In this document: in pieces, positions 7,968-14,802 of the stretch
How positions within the stretch are numbered: the stretch's first letter is position 1
Layout of the letters: every line of letters begins with the position of its first letter
DNA from: a virus
IMG/VR virus record: IMGVR_UViG_3300032296_000936
Location: 1-25,125 of that record
Strand: one strand, 5' to 3'
Length of the DNA: 25,125 nt
Position numbers and translations under genes: made by a program
Notes under the pieces: generated by a model
The model's database searches: none
The model's input: only the letters and a program-made list of their open reading frames with translations
What the model was told of the DNA's origin: nothing

Positions 7968-8617
7968 CCGAATCACTAGGCATCACAGTCCACAATACAT
8001 GCTACGAATGTATGGTGATCGAACGCGACAAACAACTAGACGATAGCAAGCCCTGCTACGAGTGCGAGGTTCTCGCACAAGACAAAGCAAAAGGCTTCCC
8101 CGTTGGACCATGCCACACATGTGCAGATAAAGCCATGCTCAGGGCTACCGACTACCAAGCAGGCAAGTGTCCCACCTGCTTAAAGAATGATGAGGCTAGG
8201 GACGACGACAAAGCCCACAACCTACACGAAGATGATAGGTTGCATGAGGACGGAAAGGTTATGTCCTACGACACAAGCGACGAACCCAGCGCGAGCGACT
8301 GGGTTACATCGCAAACATATATAAGAAAGAGAGGATGGATCGTGAAGTTCACAGAGATATGGGATGAGGACAATCCCTTCAGACTGGTGGAGTTATCGGT
8401 CAAGTTCTTAGAAACAGATGAACCTCTAATCCGTCACGAGTTCCTGCCACCTATCGCTCAACTGGTAGATGGTGGAGTTTATGAGGAACTATGGGAACTA
8501 GAGGATTATGCACAAGCCAAGCGTGAGACTGAGTGCAGATGGTGCCATATACTCACGCCAAAACTATTCAATGACTGCCAATCATGTGATAGGCCATTGG
8601 AAAACAACTTAATATAG
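7964..8617 (+). CDS. Protein with six CxxC zinc knuckles
   Basis: The product has 217 residues. The ATG at 7964 follows AAAGGAGAG at about the right distance, so the longer frame from 7889 is rejected. Residues 1-75 hold four CxxC pairs (CYEC, CYEC, CHTC, CPTC). A His/Asp-rich linker follows, then a middle part with beta-like segments, and a C-terminal zinc ribbon (CRWC...CQSC). This could be two or three separate zinc-binding modules. No family recognised. A nucleic-acid or protein adaptor role is possible but unproven. Confidence 0.8.
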   Translation: MTESLGITVHNTCYECMVIERDKQLDDSKPCYECEVLAQDKAKGFPVGPCHTCADKAMLRATDYQAGKCPTCLKNDEARDDDKAHNLHEDDRLHEDGKVMSYDTSDEPSASDWVTSQTYIRKRGWIVKFTEIWDEDNPFRLVELSVKFLETDEPLIRHEFLPPIAQLVDGGVYEELWELEDYAQAKRETECRWCHILTPKLFNDCQSCDRPLENNLI

Positions 8618-8623
8618 GAACAA

Positions 8624-8660
8624 CAGGGTTCCCCTGCGCTCTGCGACAGGGGCAACCCTG
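8624..8660 (+). ncRNA. Strong hairpin between genes
   Basis: CAGGGTTCCCCTG (8624-8636) pairs with the segment 8647-8660 over 13 base pairs with one bulged C, around a 10-base loop. It lies 7 bases after a stop and 32 before the next ATG. No T-run follows, so an RNase-processing or mRNA-stability element is more likely than a terminator. Confidence 0.5.
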
Positions 8661-8691
8661 ACCAACTAACTACTATAAAAGGAGAAGCAAC

Positions 8692-9048
8692 ATGTTACAG
8701 AATACATTCACAGTTAGTGGCACAATCAAGGCACTAACAGAAAAAAGCGTCAAGACCAACGAGTACGGTACTCAACTAATCGGATGGATTAGTCAGCGAG
8801 ATGTACCACGCATGAGCAACGGTGATGCAGTAGGCTCACCAAAGTATGTTGTAGGCGTAGGCATCAAAGCAACAGACCCAGCGGTGGTAATGACGCTAAT
8901 CGAACTAGATCAAGCACGACAAGGTTCGATGGAATCACAACCAGTCACGCTAACAGGACGACTCACACAGTGGGTTGCAAAGTCCAAGACAGGCGGAGCA
9001 GACGAGTTCCGTTACCAACTAGAAGTACATGCAGTAGAACTAATCTAA
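8692..9048 (+). CDS. Probable OB-fold protein, possibly ssDNA-binding
   Basis: The product has 118 residues with a clear ribosome site (AAAGGAG) upstream. The sequence reads as a small beta barrel: VSGTIKALTEKSVKTNEYG, then LIGWISQRDV, a VVGVGIKA strand, LTGRLTQWV and a final YQLEVHAVELI strand. This resembles the strand pattern of single-stranded DNA-binding proteins, but lacks the acidic C-terminal tail of cellular SSB. Followed directly by an intrinsic terminator, so it may be the last gene of the first early transcript. SSB is a plausible but unproven role. Confidence 0.72.
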   Translation: MLQNTFTVSGTIKALTEKSVKTNEYGTQLIGWISQRDVPRMSNGDAVGSPKYVVGVGIKATDPAVVMTLIELDQARQGSMESQPVTLTGRLTQWVAKSKTGGADEFRYQLEVHAVELI

Positions 9049-9053
9049 AGATC

Positions 9054-9096
9054 AGGAGGGTGGGTGGCTATCACAGTCACTCACTCTCCTTTTTTT
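9054..9096 (+). terminator. Intrinsic terminator after the first early block
   Basis: AGGAGGGTGGGTG (9054-9066) pairs with CACTCACTCTCCT (9078-9090) over 13 base pairs including two G-U pairs, followed by seven T residues (9090-9096). It begins 6 bases after the upstream stop. Transcription of the genes beyond needs partial read-through or a new promoter. Confidence 0.85.
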
Positions 9097-9114
9097 GCGA
9101 GGAAACCGTAACCG

Positions 9115-9143
9115 CAGACGGACTGGTACGAGTCCATTATATT
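9115..9143 (+). promoter_or_regulatory. Weak promoter candidate after the terminator
   Basis: TATATT (9138-9143) has five of six -10 matches, and the -35 at 17 bases (CAGACG) is poor. Between them lies the inverted repeat GGACT-GGTACG-AGTCC (9120-9135), operator-like in shape. Position just after a terminator and 14 bases before a gene is the main argument. Confidence 0.3.
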
Positions 9144-9156
9144 CTAAGGAGAGATT

Positions 9157-9336
9157 ATGTTTATTAGTTATACAGAACTAGTAGTAATGCTAGTCTGCGC
9201 CTCAATCATTTCTATTATGGTAGTACTTCTATTCGTAGCAAACCACCACTTGCTTAATGAGAATAGATTCCTGCGTAGTAGACTAAGTGTATGGCGCAAG
9301 CGATGCCAGCGTGACCATGTAGAAATACCATTCTAA
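9157..9336 (+). CDS. Small single-pass membrane protein
   Basis: The product has 59 residues. AAGGAGAG lies just before the ATG. Residues about 7-29 form one strongly hydrophobic segment (LVVMLVCASIISIMVVLLFVA), followed by a basic helical tail (RSRLSVWRKRCQRD). This predicts an N-out/C-in inner-membrane protein with a cytoplasmic tail. Function unknown; early-expressed membrane micro-proteins of phages often act on the host envelope or exclude other phages, which is only a possibility here. Confidence 0.72.
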   Translation: MFISYTELVVMLVCASIISIMVVLLFVANHHLLNENRFLRSRLSVWRKRCQRDHVEIPF

Positions 9337-9576
9337 ATGAGCAACCAAGCAAGGTGGGCCAACATAAATTATGTTGACCTACCGCATACCTTCTATGGTA
9401 GAGGTATACTTAGCCCATCTAATCGCTTCTATATAAGCGTTAGATCAGAAAAGTCTAAGCCTAACGCCCTTAATTGGGGAGTTCTTAATCTAGATACATA
9501 CGAATACATAGATGGCTTTAGTTTCAGGAAAGAAGCAGTCAGTTATGTAGAAGCATATGAAAGGATGCGAGCATGA
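9337..9576 (+). CDS. Hypothetical protein, 79 residues
   Basis: The ATG follows the upstream TAA with no spacing and no clear ribosome site, so it is probably translated by coupling. The sequence is mixed alpha/beta with many aromatic residues (TFYGRG, FYISVRSEK, NWGVLNLDTYEYIDGFSF), suggesting a small beta-rich domain ending in a helix (KEAVSYVEAYERM). No family recognised. The stop overlaps the next ATG. Confidence 0.68.
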   Translation: MSNQARWANINYVDLPHTFYGRGILSPSNRFYISVRSEKSKPNALNWGVLNLDTYEYIDGFSFRKEAVSYVEAYERMRA

Positions 9577-9764
9577 TAAACTACGATGTATTATTTTTAG
9601 CAGATCATTTTGTATTAGTAACTACAGTTGAGATGACTGCACTTACATCAGAAGGAGAGATAGAAGACGAAGCATTAGAGCGCCTGGCTTCTATCTATGG
9701 TGTTGATTTAGCCAACACCCTCAAAGATTGCAGAGTAGAAATCACGGAGTCACCAACCAAATGA
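9573..9764 (+). CDS. Hypothetical acidic protein, 63 residues
   Basis: The start overlaps the preceding stop in an ATGA junction and the stop overlaps the next ATG. The protein has an N-terminal beta-like stretch (YDVLFLADHFVLVTTVEMTAL) and an acidic helical part (EIEDEALERLASIYG). No motif is recognised. The tight junctions on both sides support it as a real gene. Confidence 0.65.
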   Translation: MINYDVLFLADHFVLVTTVEMTALTSEGEIEDEALERLASIYGVDLANTLKDCRVEITESPTK

Positions 9765-9865
9765 ACTTCGTAATTGTATGTCGGCATTGCTGGCAAGGTA
9801 CTAAGTATGATGCACTTGATGTAGTAACAGGACTAGAGTGCGACAAGTGCGGCAAGATATTATAA
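9761..9865 (+). CDS. 34-residue zinc-ribbon micro-protein
   Basis: The ATG overlaps the previous TGA. The product has two Cys pairs, CRHC near residue 7 and CDKC near residue 27, spaced like a minimal zinc ribbon. It is one of several such micro-proteins in the window. Function unknown. Confidence 0.6.
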   Translation: MNFVIVCRHCWQGTKYDALDVVTGLECDKCGKIL

Positions 9866-9875
9866 GGAGACAACA

Positions 9876-10007
9876 ATGAGTGAACCAAGAGTTGATGATG
9901 ACGCAGCACTAGGTAAGGATGACGAGTGCGATAACTGCGGTTGTTTTATATGGGAATGTATATGCAGTGAACCCGACGTAACTTATGAGGAATACTACAA
10001 TGAGTAA
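9876..10007 (+). CDS. 43-residue acidic Cys-rich micro-protein
   Basis: A good ribosome site (AAGGAG) lies 7 bases before the ATG. The product is acidic with a cluster of Cys (CDNCGCFIWECIC). This could bind one zinc ion or form a redox motif. Its stop lies 8 bases inside the next gene. Function unknown. Confidence 0.6.
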   Translation: MSEPRVDDDAALGKDDECDNCGCFIWECICSEPDVTYEEYYNE

Positions 10008-10434
10008 GATACTAAAGAAATACATGGCGTTAACTAGCAGTATGATACTAGTCTTTGCTACCTTGATAGGCATACCAACCAAAGCATACATCAAACATAT
10101 AAAGGCTGACCCAAATTGTTTTGCCTTCGGTATACCTACACCTTGGAACAAACACATGGCTAAGACATACGCTTATGGATTCATACGAATGAACTATCCT
10201 AAGTGGGGCAGAGGTGAATGGGCTGCACTCACTAAACTATGGGGTAAAGAGTCAGCATGGAATCATGAAGCAGACAACCCTAACTCAACAGCATACGGCA
10301 TAGCACAAGTATTGGGTACCAAACCTGGAACACCAGCCCCTCTCCAGATTGAGAGGGGGCTGGCATACATAGAACATAGGTATGACAAACCTTCAGTAGC
10401 ATGGGCACATTGGAGAAAACACGGATGGTACTAG
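10000..10434 (+). CDS. Membrane-targeted lytic transglycosylase-like protein
   Basis: The product has 144 residues from the ATG at 10000, which has GAGGAA at good spacing; an in-frame ATG at 9985 is less well placed. Residues 4-30 form a signal peptide or membrane anchor (basic KILKK then a hydrophobic core). The C-terminal half has the SLT/lysozyme-like pattern: a likely catalytic Glu at 84 in KESAWN, followed by STAYGIAQVLG, with a closing HRYDKPSVAWAHWRKHGWY segment. Known members cleave peptidoglycan. Its place among early genes, away from the endolysin, is odd: it may act in superinfection control, envelope change or virion entry. Confidence 0.8.
   Translation: MSKILKKYMALTSSMILVFATLIGIPTKAYIKHIKADPNCFAFGIPTPWNKHMAKTYAYGFIRMNYPKWGRGEWAALTKLWGKESAWNHEADNPNSTAYGIAQVLGTKPGTPAPLQIERGLAYIEHRYDKPSVAWAHWRKHGWY
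10333..10363 (+). other. Strong hairpin inside the transglycosylase gene
   Basis: CCAGCCCCTCTC (10333-10344) pairs with 10351-10363 over 12 base pairs with one bulged base and a 6-base loop. Such a GC-rich stem is striking in AT-rich coding sequence. No T-run follows. It encodes the linker between the active-site part and the C-terminal end. Confidence 0.5.
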
Positions 10435-10435
10435 T

Positions 10436-10612
10436 ATGAAATCATATTACATTATACAATCAGAGATAGAAGTAGAAGCATCAGATGATGATACTGCTTT
10501 AGCACTACTGCAAGACACAATAGGTTTCAGCGGATTCAATATGATTCGCTGGATAGATACCCGACTATCAGAAAGAGAGAGCACAAATGACAACAGCAAT
10601 GACAATCAATGA
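10436..10612 (+). CDS. 58-residue hypothetical protein
   Basis: The ATG lies one base after the preceding stop. The sequence starts with beta-like YYIIQSEIEVEA, followed by a helix (DDDTALALLQDTIG) and a final strand (NMIRWIDTR), a beta-alpha-beta pattern shared with the small gene at 16083. The last 26 bases overlap the next gene, and that tail (Asn/Asp/Ser) is probably not conserved. Function unknown. Confidence 0.6.
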   Translation: MKSYYIIQSEIEVEASDDDTALALLQDTIGFSGFNMIRWIDTRLSERESTNDNSNDNQ

Positions 10613-11090
10613 CCGACTCGTAGAGTTGGGAACACTAGTAGACAATCAAGACAAGGCAATCCAGCGTGCTGGTGCCGAGATGATCGAAGCCTTCTTTAAT
10701 ACACATAATCAAGGCGACAATGTAGGTGAGGATACAGTAGCGCAGTTGCTATTCTATCTAACAGATATCCAAGTGCGTGACTATGCACTAGGATTATTGG
10801 AGCCATCAGTATCAGATAAGATTAAGCCTGCACTATCACTATTAGTTGAGGCAGCACCAACAGATGGTGATTACATCAATGGACCAGCATGTTTGCTTGC
10901 TTCACTAGAGTATGAGCAAGATAACAAAGAGGATGCATTGATTATGCTATCAAATGCTAGTGAAGATTACTCACTTGCTCTGCTATTGCGCCGTGTATTT
11001 GCAGCCAACTGGCCTGCAGTTGCATTCGGAAACATGCGTGATGAATTGCACCCTAAGGTAACAGCAGGTATCTTCGGAGATGAAGCATAA
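10587..11090 (+). CDS. DUF4192-like protein
   Basis: The product has 167 residues; an in-frame ATG at 10599 is an alternative start. The C-terminal part (PACLLASLEYEQDNKEDALIMLSNASEDYSLALLLRRVFAANWP) has the pattern of DUF4192, a family mostly seen in Actinobacteria and their phages, with an Ala-rich paired-helix repeat ending near a Trp-Pro. The function of the family is not known to me. It supports an actinobacterial host. It is shorter than cellular DUF4192 proteins. Confidence 0.65.
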   Translation: MTTAMTINDRLVELGTLVDNQDKAIQRAGAEMIEAFFNTHNQGDNVGEDTVAQLLFYLTDIQVRDYALGLLEPSVSDKIKPALSLLVEAAPTDGDYINGPACLLASLEYEQDNKEDALIMLSNASEDYSLALLLRRVFAANWPAVAFGNMRDELHPKVTAGIFGDEA

Positions 11091-11092
11091 TC

Positions 11093-11449
11093 ATGGGTCT
11101 TGATATGTATCTATATCAAAAAGAAACACATGAGGTAGCATACTGGCGTAAGTCTAACGCTATTCATGGCTGGATTATCAATCACACTGGTGCAGTAGAC
11201 GACTGCACACCTATCAATCTAACCAAACAAGACTTGTATGAACTGCGTGAGTTGTGCATTAAAGTATTAGATGTACATACAACAGATTATGCAGAAGAAA
11301 TGTTGCCGCCAGCATCAGGATTCTTTTTTGGTAGTACACAAATAGATGAGTGGTACTGGGAAGATATTAAAGATACAATTGATAAACTAAACACAGCATT
11401 AAATGAATCAGTAGATGATGCTATGTTTGAGTATCAGGCAAGTTGGTAA
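11093..11449 (+). CDS. Conserved phage hypothetical protein (MGLDMYLY type)
   Basis: The product has 118 residues. The beginning (MGLDMYLYQKETHEVAYWRKSNAIHGWI) and the later SGFFFGSTQIDEWYW motif are familiar from small conserved proteins of phages and bacteria of unknown function, which keep the same AYWRKxNAIHxW and FFFGS...DEWY blocks. The many conserved aromatic residues suggest a compact fold. No biochemical role is known to me. It starts 3 bases after the upstream stop. Confidence 0.75.
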   Translation: MGLDMYLYQKETHEVAYWRKSNAIHGWIINHTGAVDDCTPINLTKQDLYELRELCIKVLDVHTTDYAEEMLPPASGFFFGSTQIDEWYWEDIKDTIDKLNTALNESVDDAMFEYQASW

Positions 11450-11451
11450 AC

Positions 11452-11736
11452 ATGGGACGACAAACAGCAGATGCTATAGCAGGATTTGATATACCATTAT
11501 TAAATCAAATAGAATTACATCTAACAAACAACTTCTACCCAGCAGTACCAAGGTTCATGGCACAAGCATGTGTCGATGCACTCAATGCATATTGGGAAGA
11601 AGACATTGATCGCATGATTGATATGCCTAAAGGCGTAACATATAAAGGCTCGACTTCTGCCCCTGCGTGGGCTATCGTCGAGCAACACAGGCTTGAGTCA
11701 TGGCTAGATGAGGAAGAAGATTATGACAGCGAATGA
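11452..11736 (+). CDS. Hypothetical protein, 94 residues
   Basis: The ATG at 11452 follows the preceding TAA by two bases. The sequence is helical with an N-terminal part (FDIPLLNQIELHLTNNFYPAVPRFMAQACVDAL) and a very acidic C-terminus (DEEEDYDSE). The N-terminal section resembles small phage proteins with a repeated NNFxPxVP-type loop, but I cannot name a family. It overlaps the next gene by 14 bases. Confidence 0.68.
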   Translation: MGRQTADAIAGFDIPLLNQIELHLTNNFYPAVPRFMAQACVDALNAYWEEDIDRMIDMPKGVTYKGSTSAPAWAIVEQHRLESWLDEEEDYDSE

Positions 11737-11902
11737 GATTATGAAGATACGTAATAAAGCCGCAGGTTATGCAAAATCATTTCTTGCTAATAAATACTAT
11801 GAGGAATACAAAGAATTGTATGATGCATATCTAGTTAACCGTGGCGTTAACACACGTAGAGGTAGAGTTATAGCAGATGAGAGGGGAATTACTAGTGAGT
11901 AG
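11723..11902 (+). CDS. 59-residue basic helical protein
   Basis: The ATG at 11723 follows AGGAAGAAG; the frame itself opens earlier at 11708. The product is almost wholly helical and charged (MKIRNKAAGYAKSFLANKYYEEYKELYDAYL), with a basic end (RRGRVIADERG). No motif recognised. It overlaps genes on both sides, in keeping with this operon. Confidence 0.65.
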   Translation: MTANEIMKIRNKAAGYAKSFLANKYYEEYKELYDAYLVNRGVNTRRGRVIADERGITSE

Positions 11903-12002
11903 CACTAACGAACGAATAGCAGATGCACTAGAATTAATTGCACACTTAATGCTACAGCAACACAAACAACTAAAAGAAAGAGAGAGCAATGCTACAAGTT
12001 AG
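11895..12002 (+). CDS. 35-residue micro-protein with GTG start
   Basis: GTG at 11895 lies 8 bases after AGGGG and overlaps the end of the previous gene; the stop runs 14 bases into the DUF932 gene. The product is one amphipathic helix (TNERIADALELIAHLMLQQHKQLKERE), a pattern I associate with small coiled-coil proteins of phages. It fills the only gap here. Confidence 0.55.
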   Translation: MSSTNERIADALELIAHLMLQQHKQLKERESNATS

Positions 12003-13008
12003 CGAAGCATATAATGATAAGCACACCAAGCGCCTAAACAAAATGGCGTGGGTGCAGGCAGGCACTGCGGTAAACGCAGGGTCTGCATCAGAAGCAGCAC
12101 GACAGGCTGGCCTAGATTGGACAGTCGAACTATCAGATATGATTGTTGAACGTAAGACAATCGTATCTCCATATGAAACCGTAACAGATAAGTTAGAAGT
12201 ACCACGCCGACAGGCAGTTGTTAAGCGTACTGAAGATGGTGAATCTATTATCGGTGTAGTCGGTGACAAGTATAAGATCGTGCAGAACATGGAAGTATTC
12301 TCTGCACTTGATTCCCTAGTTGACTCAGGTGATGCACGATATACAGCAGCAGGTGAGTACAATGGTGGTGCTAACATCTGGATGGTAATGGAATTACCAA
12401 CAGGTGTACAGGTAGCCAACGATCCACACGCTGCGTTCTTGCTAGTGCAATCATCACATGATGGTTCATGTGCAGTTCGTATCCGACCAATCATTGAGCG
12501 TTTGTTCTGCATGAATCAGATCAACCGCATCATCAAAGGTAAGCATAAGAATGACTTTACTTATGTTATGAAACATACTACTAACTCAGAGTTATCAGTC
12601 AGCGACATACGCAACATCACTCAGTTGACTTATAATTCTATTCAAGAGTATGAGTCAGTAGCAGGTATACTACTAGATCGCAAGGTAGATAATACGCAAG
12701 TGCGTAACATCTTCAAAGCAGTATGGTCGCTACCATCTACAATTGAAGAGATGCCAGAGCATCTACTATCACAGGGTGAGAAGCGTCAGCGCACTATAGC
12801 CTTGGCTGGTCGTGAGTCTGCTTGGAATATCTACAGCCAGTCAGAAACACAAGAGAACATCAGAGGTACAGCCTTCGGTGTATGGCAAGCAGTCATTGAA
12901 CACGCAGATCACTACGCATCTGGTGGCTCTGATCGCCGCGCAATTTCCACATTAAGTGGACGCAATGATAAGATAAAAGACAAGGCACTAAGTCTTGTCT
13001 TGGTTTAA
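11989..13008 (+). CDS. DUF932 / phage-plasmid-like protein
   Basis: The product has 339 residues with AAAGAGAGAGC before the ATG. It fits DUF932 (also called the LGT_TIGR03299 phage/plasmid-like family): an early MAWVQAGTAV segment, the IGVVGDKYKIVQNMEVFSALDSLV core, then AGEYNGGANIWMVMELP, and SSHDGSCAVRIRPIIERLFCMN. The C-terminal third has GREStyle AWNIYSQSETQENIRGTAFGVWQAVIEHADH, also typical. The family is widespread on phages and plasmids; its biochemical role is not established to my knowledge. Context suggests DNA metabolism. Confidence 0.88.
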   Translation: MLQVSEAYNDKHTKRLNKMAWVQAGTAVNAGSASEAARQAGLDWTVELSDMIVERKTIVSPYETVTDKLEVPRRQAVVKRTEDGESIIGVVGDKYKIVQNMEVFSALDSLVDSGDARYTAAGEYNGGANIWMVMELPTGVQVANDPHAAFLLVQSSHDGSCAVRIRPIIERLFCMNQINRIIKGKHKNDFTYVMKHTTNSELSVSDIRNITQLTYNSIQEYESVAGILLDRKVDNTQVRNIFKAVWSLPSTIEEMPEHLLSQGEKRQRTIALAGRESAWNIYSQSETQENIRGTAFGVWQAVIEHADHYASGGSDRRAISTLSGRNDKIKDKALSLVLV

Positions 13009-13030
13009 TAAAAAACAACGAGAGGAAAAC

Positions 13031-13411
13031 ATGAACACAATCGAAGTAACAACAGATAACAGTGTAATAAACTATACTGAGTTAGATGTAAAGCGTTTCA
13101 TCGAGAGAGCAGGACAACTAAGTGATGTTAAGTATAAAGTGCGTGACTTCTTCGGTGAACTTGAATGGTCAGATGGTATGGCAACAATCGGTCGTGATGA
13201 AGTCAACGAGTTACTCAAAGCAATCCAATGCGACCTCATCAGAGCAGAGTATCGAGCAACCGTTACTATTACTGCATACATTTCAGGATACGCAGCAGAA
13301 AATCAAGATGAAGCAATCGATTGCATCGGAGATGATATCGAAGTAAGCATCGGTTCATCTGCTGATATACAGGTAGATAATATTGATGTCTCTGATGTAG
13401 AAGAAGAGTGA
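13031..13411 (+). CDS. Hypothetical acidic protein, 126 residues
   Basis: The ATG at 13031 follows GAGAGGAAAAC, better placed than earlier in-frame starts. Residues 15-75 are helical (TELDVKRFIERAGQLSDVKYKVRDFFGELEW and VNELLKAIQCDL). Residues 78-126 form a beta-alpha-beta unit (ATVTITAYISGYAAENQDEAIDCIGDDIEVSIG) ending in a very acidic tail. The second part resembles small phage modules with a YxAxxxDEA turn. Function unknown. Confidence 0.72.
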   Translation: MNTIEVTTDNSVINYTELDVKRFIERAGQLSDVKYKVRDFFGELEWSDGMATIGRDEVNELLKAIQCDLIRAEYRATVTITAYISGYAAENQDEAIDCIGDDIEVSIGSSADIQVDNIDVSDVEEE

Positions 13412-13563
13412 GTAAAGAATTTATTACACTAGCACATTACCCAGATAGTGCTGCTCTAATACTAGAGAAGCACACATCTAGTTATGGATTATGTACCGAG
13501 TGTAGCACTTTTAGTATTCATGTAGCCTATCCTTGCGATATTGTAAAGGAGGCAACACAATGA
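13408..13563 (+). CDS. 51-residue Cys-containing protein, GTG start
   Basis: The GTG overlaps the preceding TGA, and the stop overlaps the ATG of the wHTH gene. Residues SYGLCTECSTFSIHVAYPCD hold a CxxC and another Cys and His, suggesting a zinc-binding knuckle. It fills a 150-base gap with tight junctions on both sides, the main evidence for a gene. Confidence 0.6.
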   Translation: MSKEFITLAHYPDSAALILEKHTSSYGLCTECSTFSIHVAYPCDIVKEATQ

Positions 13564-13934
13564 CATCAGCATACGTGCCATACAATGGCACTGCTGGTTG
13601 GTCAGGTACAGATACATCCGAGCAGAGAGCGCTGGATAATTTGTACTCAGGTAGGGAATTAAACAACCAGCAAATAGCGTTAGCATATTTAAAAAGCAAA
13701 GGCACCAATGGTGCTACTTGGAAAGAGTTAGCGACAGAAACTGGATGGCATCACGGCACCTCAAGTGGCGTGTTGTCAGTACTGCACCAGTCAGGTGCAA
13801 TAGTACGCACAATTAAAACAAGAAATAGATGCAAGATATATGTGCATCAAAATTTCAAAGACCAAGTTATGTATGAGGAATACAAACGAAAAGAAAAACT
13901 TTGTCCACATTGTGGGCATGACATCAATGCATAA
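13560..13934 (+). CDS. Winged helix-turn-helix protein with C-terminal zinc half-site
   Basis: The product has 124 residues, from the ATG at 13560 that follows AAGGAGG. Residues about 36-96 form a winged HTH: IALAYLKSKGTNGATWKELA, then TGWHHGTSSGVLSVLHQSGAIV as the recognition helix, and a TRNRCKIYV wing. It ends in CPHCGHDINA, half of a zinc ribbon. Such proteins are common in actinobacteriophages and are assumed to bind DNA. A promoter candidate and hairpin follow directly, which may be its target or its own attenuation site. Confidence 0.8.
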   Translation: MTSAYVPYNGTAGWSGTDTSEQRALDNLYSGRELNNQQIALAYLKSKGTNGATWKELATETGWHHGTSSGVLSVLHQSGAIVRTIKTRNRCKIYVHQNFKDQVMYEEYKRKEKLCPHCGHDINA

Positions 13935-13945
13935 GCCCATCCTTA

Positions 13946-13954
13946 TGCTATGAT
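13946..13954 (+). promoter_or_regulatory. Extended -10 promoter candidate
   Basis: TGCTATGAT (13946-13954) matches the extended -10 pattern TGnTATAAT in all but one position. No good -35 lies upstream, as is usual for extended -10 promoters. It lies in a rare 94-base gap ahead of the exonuclease and replication genes. Confidence 0.4.
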
Positions 13955-13961
13955 GGGACAA

Positions 13962-14009
13962 CCAGTGGGCGGTAGGTTTTGGCTCTCTCCTTGTCCTACC
14001 CCCTGCTGG
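13962..14009 (+). promoter_or_regulatory. Leader hairpin before the exonuclease gene
   Basis: CCAGTGGGCGGTAGG (13962-13976) pairs with 13995-14009 over 15 positions, with two G-U pairs and one mismatch, around an 18-base loop. No T-run follows the stem, so it is not a plain terminator. It would lie in the 5' leader of a transcript starting near 13961. Confidence 0.45.
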
Positions 14010-14028
14010 CTCTAATCAAAGGAGAAAT

Positions 14029-14802
14029 ATGGCAGAGTTAGTTATACCTAGAGATAGGTACGGTAGACCTATGGTTGTACCACCAAAGGGTGGTAAGCCA
14101 GTAGCGTATACAAGAACAACAACAGTTGCAGGTTCATTAGATGATGGCACTGCATTAGTTGCATGGAAGTTACGAATGGCTGCGACTGGTTTAACATTAC
14201 GACCAGACCTTTTACTTGCTGCATCTGCAGCACGTGAAGATAAATTAGAGATGGATAAATTAGTAGAAGATTCAATGGAAGCAGCAGGCGCTACGCGTCA
14301 GGCTACTATTGGTACTGCAATCCATGCTCTAACAGAAAAGTTAGACAGAGGTGAGGAACTTGGTCCGATCCCAGAAGATTATGTAGCAGACATACAGGCA
14401 TATGCTAGTGCTACTAGTAACTTCACTAACATTCACATCGAACAATTCTGCGTACTGGATAAGTATAAAATTGCAGGAACTCCAGATAGAATTGTTGAAT
14501 ACAAAGGCGAGAGATTTATCTCCGACCTTAAAACTGGTAGCATTAGTTACCCAAATAAGATTGCCATGCAGTTAGCAGTGTATGCACACGGCTTGCCGTA
14601 TGACCCTGCTACGGCAACCCGTGGTAGTTGGGGTGACATCAACACAGAGAAAGGAATCATCGTTCACTTACCAGCAGGTAGTGGACAATGTACTTTACAC
14701 TTTGTAGACTTAGTTCATGGTTGGAAAGGTATTGAACTAGCCATGAAAGTAAGAAAGCACCGCGATAAAAAGAATATATCAACACCAATACAAGGAGAAT
14801 GA
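14029..14802 (+). CDS. PD-(D/E)XK exonuclease (Cas4/RecB-like)
   Basis: The product has 257 residues with AAAGGAG before the ATG. It has the motif order of PD-(D/E)XK nucleases of the RecB/Cas4 type: GTAIH at 95-99, an acidic GTPDRI at 150-155, DLKTG at 166-170 as the D-x-K core, and the QLAVYA helix (Q181) of motif IV. No Cys cluster of Cas4 type is present. Known relatives are 5'-3' or recombination-linked exonucleases. It stands next to a zinc-ribbon protein and an ATPase, forming a recombination and replication group. Confidence 0.85.
   Translation: MAELVIPRDRYGRPMVVPPKGGKPVAYTRTTTVAGSLDDGTALVAWKLRMAATGLTLRPDLLLAASAAREDKLEMDKLVEDSMEAAGATRQATIGTAIHALTEKLDRGEELGPIPEDYVADIQAYASATSNFTNIHIEQFCVLDKYKIAGTPDRIVEYKGERFISDLKTGSISYPNKIAMQLAVYAHGLPYDPATATRGSWGDINTEKGIIVHLPAGSGQCTLHFVDLVHGWKGIELAMKVRKHRDKKNISTPIQGE

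Noticed and set aside
11970-12512. Minus-strand frame of 180 residues
   Set aside because: It lies wholly opposite the well-supported DUF932 gene, is Ser/Thr/Arg-rich as shadow frames are, and has no partner genes on that strand.
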